Assembly: GCF_003732485.1 (NCBI RefSeq)
Contig: NZ_MOAK01000066.1
Span: 53,921-98,666 of the forward strand
DNA from: Pseudomonas protegens
GTDB taxonomy: Bacteria; Pseudomonadota; Gammaproteobacteria; Pseudomonadales; Pseudomonadaceae
Reading direction: 5' to 3'
Length of the DNA: 44,746 bases
This document shows, one piece after another, positions 42,626-44,746 of the stretch. The notes under the pieces are model-generated. The model had not been told where the DNA came from, searched no databases, and saw nothing but the letters and a program-made list of their open reading frames with translations. How positions within the stretch are numbered: the first letter of the stretch is position 1; each line of letters begins with the position of its first letter. A program made the translations under genes and the position numbers.

Positions 42626-43281
42626 GCCTCAATACCCTGCGCAACCTCCTGGGCCTGTTGACCGTCAGCCTGCTGGTGGGCTGCGCCGCGCCCAAGACCG
42701 TGGACTACTCGGCCTACAAGCAGGCCCGGCCGAAGTCGATCCTGGTACTGCCGCCGCTCAATGAGTCGCCGGACGTCAAGGCCACCTACAGCATGCTGTC
42801 CCAGGTGACCTTTCCCCTGGCCGAAGCCGGTTACTACGTGATGCCGATTGCGCTGGTGGACGAAACCTTCCGCCACAACGGCCTGACCAACCCGGCAGAC
42901 ATCCACGGCCTGGCGCCGGCCAAGCTCAACGAGATCTTCGGCGCCGATGCCGGCATGTACATCACGGTCAAGGAATACGGCACCAGCTACATGCTGATCA
43001 GCAGCGCCACCGTGGTCACCGCCAGCGCCACCCTGGTGGACCTGAAGACCGGCACCACGTTGTGGACCGGCAGCGCCCGCGCCTCCAGTGAGGAAGGCAA
43101 CAACGGCAACAACGGTGGCCTGGTGGGCATGCTGATCACCGCCGCGGTGAAGCAGATCATCAACACTTCCACCGACGCCGGGCACCCGATCGCCGGCATC
43201 ACCAGCCAGCGCCTGCTGTCGGCCGGGCAACGCACCGGTCTGCTGTACGGTCCGCGCTCGCCGAAATACGGCACCGACTGA
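42622..43281 (+). CDS. DUF799/GNA1162-like lipoprotein
   Basis: This 219-residue protein has the lipobox SLLVGCAAP and the DUF799 hallmark SILVLPPLNESPDVKATYSM, then AEAGYYVMPIALVDETFRHN and FGADAGMYITVKEYG. Structures of the family resemble TolB N-domains. It is translationally coupled to the DUF4810 gene and followed by a terminator. The molecular role is unknown. Confidence 0.88.
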   Translation: MSLNTLRNLLGLLTVSLLVGCAAPKTVDYSAYKQARPKSILVLPPLNESPDVKATYSMLSQVTFPLAEAGYYVMPIALVDETFRHNGLTNPADIHGLAPAKLNEIFGADAGMYITVKEYGTSYMLISSATVVTASATLVDLKTGTTLWTGSARASSEEGNNGNNGGLVGMLITAAVKQIINTSTDAGHPIAGITSQRLLSAGQRTGLLYGPRSPKYGTD

Positions 43282-43290
43282 GGTCCTTGC

Positions 43291-43311
43291 GGGCGGGCAA
43301 TCCGCCCTTTT
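43291..43311 (+). terminator. Rho-independent terminator of the lipoprotein operon
   Basis: A 6-bp GC stem, GGGCGG (43291-43296) with CCGCCC (43302-43307) around a 5-base loop, is followed immediately by TTTT. It lies ten bases after the DUF799 stop codon. Confidence 0.8.
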
Positions 43312-43519
43312 CCAGGGAGGCGCTGGCCGGCGTCCTCCTGGACTGGCCGGGATCGCCTATCCTGTGTGTTCAGTGCTGTTGAACCGGGCGTGTCCAGGTT
43401 TTCCGGTCCGGGGCTGAAAACCATGAAACCATCCGCCCGGGCCGTGCTCAAAGGCTCTGGAGGCTGTGCGCAACCTCTTGAAAACCCATGCTGTATCACG
43501 TTTTTCGTAGAGTCCGTTC

Positions 43520-44746
43520 ATGCCGTTCTTATCAGATCATCACGGGTGCCAGGGGTGGAAAGGCGAGATGGCCGAGCGCATCCGCGCCTTCGACTGGTCC
43601 GTCACCAGCCTGGGCTCATTGCAGCACTGGAGCCATAGCCTGTGCAGCACGGTGCAACTGATGCTCGGCTCGCCGGTGCCGATGGTGATGCTCTGGGGGC
43701 CGTTGGGCTACATGATCTACAACGATGCCTACGCGGTGTTCGCGGGCGGTCGCCACCCTTATCTGCTGGGCTGCGCGGTGGAGCTGGGCTGGCCGGAAGT
43801 GGCCGAGTTCAATCGTGGCGTGATGAACACCTGCCTCAGTGGCGGCACCTTGTCCTACCGCAACAAGGAACTGGTGCTGCTGCGCAACGGCGAACCGGAA
43901 AACGTCTGGCTGGACCTCTACTACAGCCCGGTGGCCGGTGATGACCAGGCGCCGGCCGGGGTCATTGCCATCGTCGTGGAAACCACCGCCCACGTGATTT
44001 CCGAGCAGCGCCGACAGGCCGCCGAGGATGACCTGCGGCAGATGACCCGCAACCTCGAGCAACGGGTGCTGGAGGAGGTCAATGCCCGCCTGAGCGCCGA
44101 GGAGCAGTTGCGTCAATCACAGAAGCTCGAAGCCATTGGCGGCCTCACCGGTGGCGTGGCCCATGACTTCAATAACCTGCTGCAAGTGATCGCCGGCAAC
44201 CTGCACCTGCTGGCCCGCCATGAGCCGGACAATACCAATGTGCAGCGCCGCACCGGAGCCGCATTGGCGGCGGTGGAACGCGGCGCCAAGCTGTCGACCC
44301 AACTGCTGGCCTTTGCCCGGCGCCAGCCGTTGTCGCCGGCAATCTACAACCCGCGCCATCTGTACGAGGGGCTGGGGGAGCTGTTGCAGCGAGCCCTGGG
44401 TGAAACCATTGCTATCGAGGTGCAACTGCCCGACCAGCCCTGGTGCATCCATGTGGATCGCAATCAGTTGGAAAACGCCGTGCTCAACCTGGCGATCAAT
44501 GCCCGGGACGCCATGGGCGGCGAGGGCACCATCCGCATCAGCGCCGAGAATCTGCTGCTGGACCGCAGGTTCTGTGCCGGCAAGGACATCAAACCCGGCG
44601 AGTACCTGCGGATGACCGTGGCCGACAGCGGCAGCGGCATGTCCCCAGAAGTGCTCAAGCAGGCCTTCGAGCCGTTTTTCACCACCAAGTCCGATGGGCA
44701 CGGCACCGGCCTGGGCCTGAGCATGGTGTTCGGTTTCGTCAAGCAG
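43520..44746 (+). CDS. Sensor histidine kinase, 3'-truncated
   Basis: The visible 409 residues start at ATG 43520 ([24 protein letters not shown]). They contain a PAS-like sensor region (about 30-160, including [21 protein letters not shown]), a coiled linker ([20 protein letters not shown]) and the H-box [20 protein letters not shown]. The catalytic domain follows with the N-box [32 protein letters not shown] and [11 protein letters not shown]. The gene runs off the window; relatives often carry a C-terminal receiver domain, which cannot be checked here. There is no predicted membrane helix in the visible part, so a cytoplasmic sensor is likely. Confidence 0.93.
   Translation, partial: MPFLSDHHGCQGWKGEMAERIRAFDWSVTSLGSLQHWSHSLCSTVQLMLGSPVPMVMLWGPLGYMIYNDAYAVFAGGRHPYLLGCAVELGWPEVAEFNRGVMNTCLSGGTLSYRNKELVLLRNGEPENVWLDLYYSPVAGDDQAPAGVIAIVVETTAHVISEQRRQAAEDDLRQMTRNLEQRVLEEVNARLSAEEQLRQSQKLEAIGGLTGGVAHDFNNLLQVIAGNLHLLARHEPDNTNVQRRTGAALAAVERGAKLSTQLLAFARRQPLSPAIYNPRHLYEGLGELLQRALGETIAIEVQLPDQPWCIHVDRNQLENAVLNLAINARDAMGGEGTIRISAENLLLDRRFCAGKDIKPGEYLRMTVADSGSGMSPEVLKQAFEPFFTTKSDGHGTGLGLSMVFGFVKQ

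Overview
The window is about 45 kb of GC-rich Pseudomonas-type chromosome. The encoded proteins, the GTAGGAGC...GCGAAG class of REP hairpins and the lexA2-imuA-imuB-dnaE2 cassette all point to the P. fluorescens complex. I place it near P. protegens/P. chlororaphis from protein familiarity, not from a search. About 41 genes are supported; the first (cytochrome bd oxidase subunit I) and the last (sensor histidine kinase) are cut by the window edges. I saw no tRNA, rRNA, insertion sequence, phage gene or CRISPR array.

Region 1 (1-11.5 kb) is a molybdenum-cofactor and formate dehydrogenase-like block. A bd oxidase subunit and an FdhF/YdeP-type molybdopterin oxidoreductase lie on the minus strand. 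They are divergent from moaA-(bestrophin)-moaC-moaD-moaE. Then come mobA, a LysR regulator and fdhD (minus), and the moaB-moeA pair (plus). A perfect Anr/FNR-type site (TTGAT-N4-ATCAA, 3558-3571) sits in the AT-rich divergent promoter region, which suggests oxygen control. Region 2 (11.5-17 kb) holds an FUSC-type membrane protein, a GapN-like aldehyde dehydrogenase, and a two-gene unit encoding a degenerate GGDEF protein and an AraC regulator. It ends in a 107-bp-period tandem REP array.

Region 3 (17-23.6 kb) is the most interesting part. A TonB-dependent receptor and a two-domain beta-propeller phytase are followed by a TolQ-like, a TolR-like and a TonB/TolA-like gene. A two-repeat Pho box lies upstream of the receptor and a three-repeat Pho box upstream of tolQ. 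I infer a PhoB-controlled phytate (or phosphate-ester) scavenging locus with its own energiser, in which a TolQR-type motor is paired with a TonB-type linker. Immediately downstream (23.8-26.9 kb) is a predicted exported module: a lipoprotein cytochrome c5-like protein, a Tat-type FAD lactone/polyol oxidase and a Tat-type fold-III PLP protein of unknown substrate. An outer-membrane channel and an AraC regulator follow.

Region 4 (29.5-35.5 kb) has a DyP peroxidase coupled to a Gfo/Idh/MocA oxidoreductase, a 125-bp-period tandem REP array, a TorF-type porin, and an exported amidohydrolase divergent from a LysR gene. Region 5 (35.5-41.3 kb) is the SOS mutagenesis operon lexA2-imuA-imuB-dnaE2, whose palindromic operator overlaps the lexA2 ribosome-binding site and start codon. 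Region 6 (41.5-43.3 kb) is a three-lipoprotein operon (CsgG-like, DUF4810, DUF799/GNA1162-like) of unknown function, closed by a terminator and followed by the partial histidine kinase.
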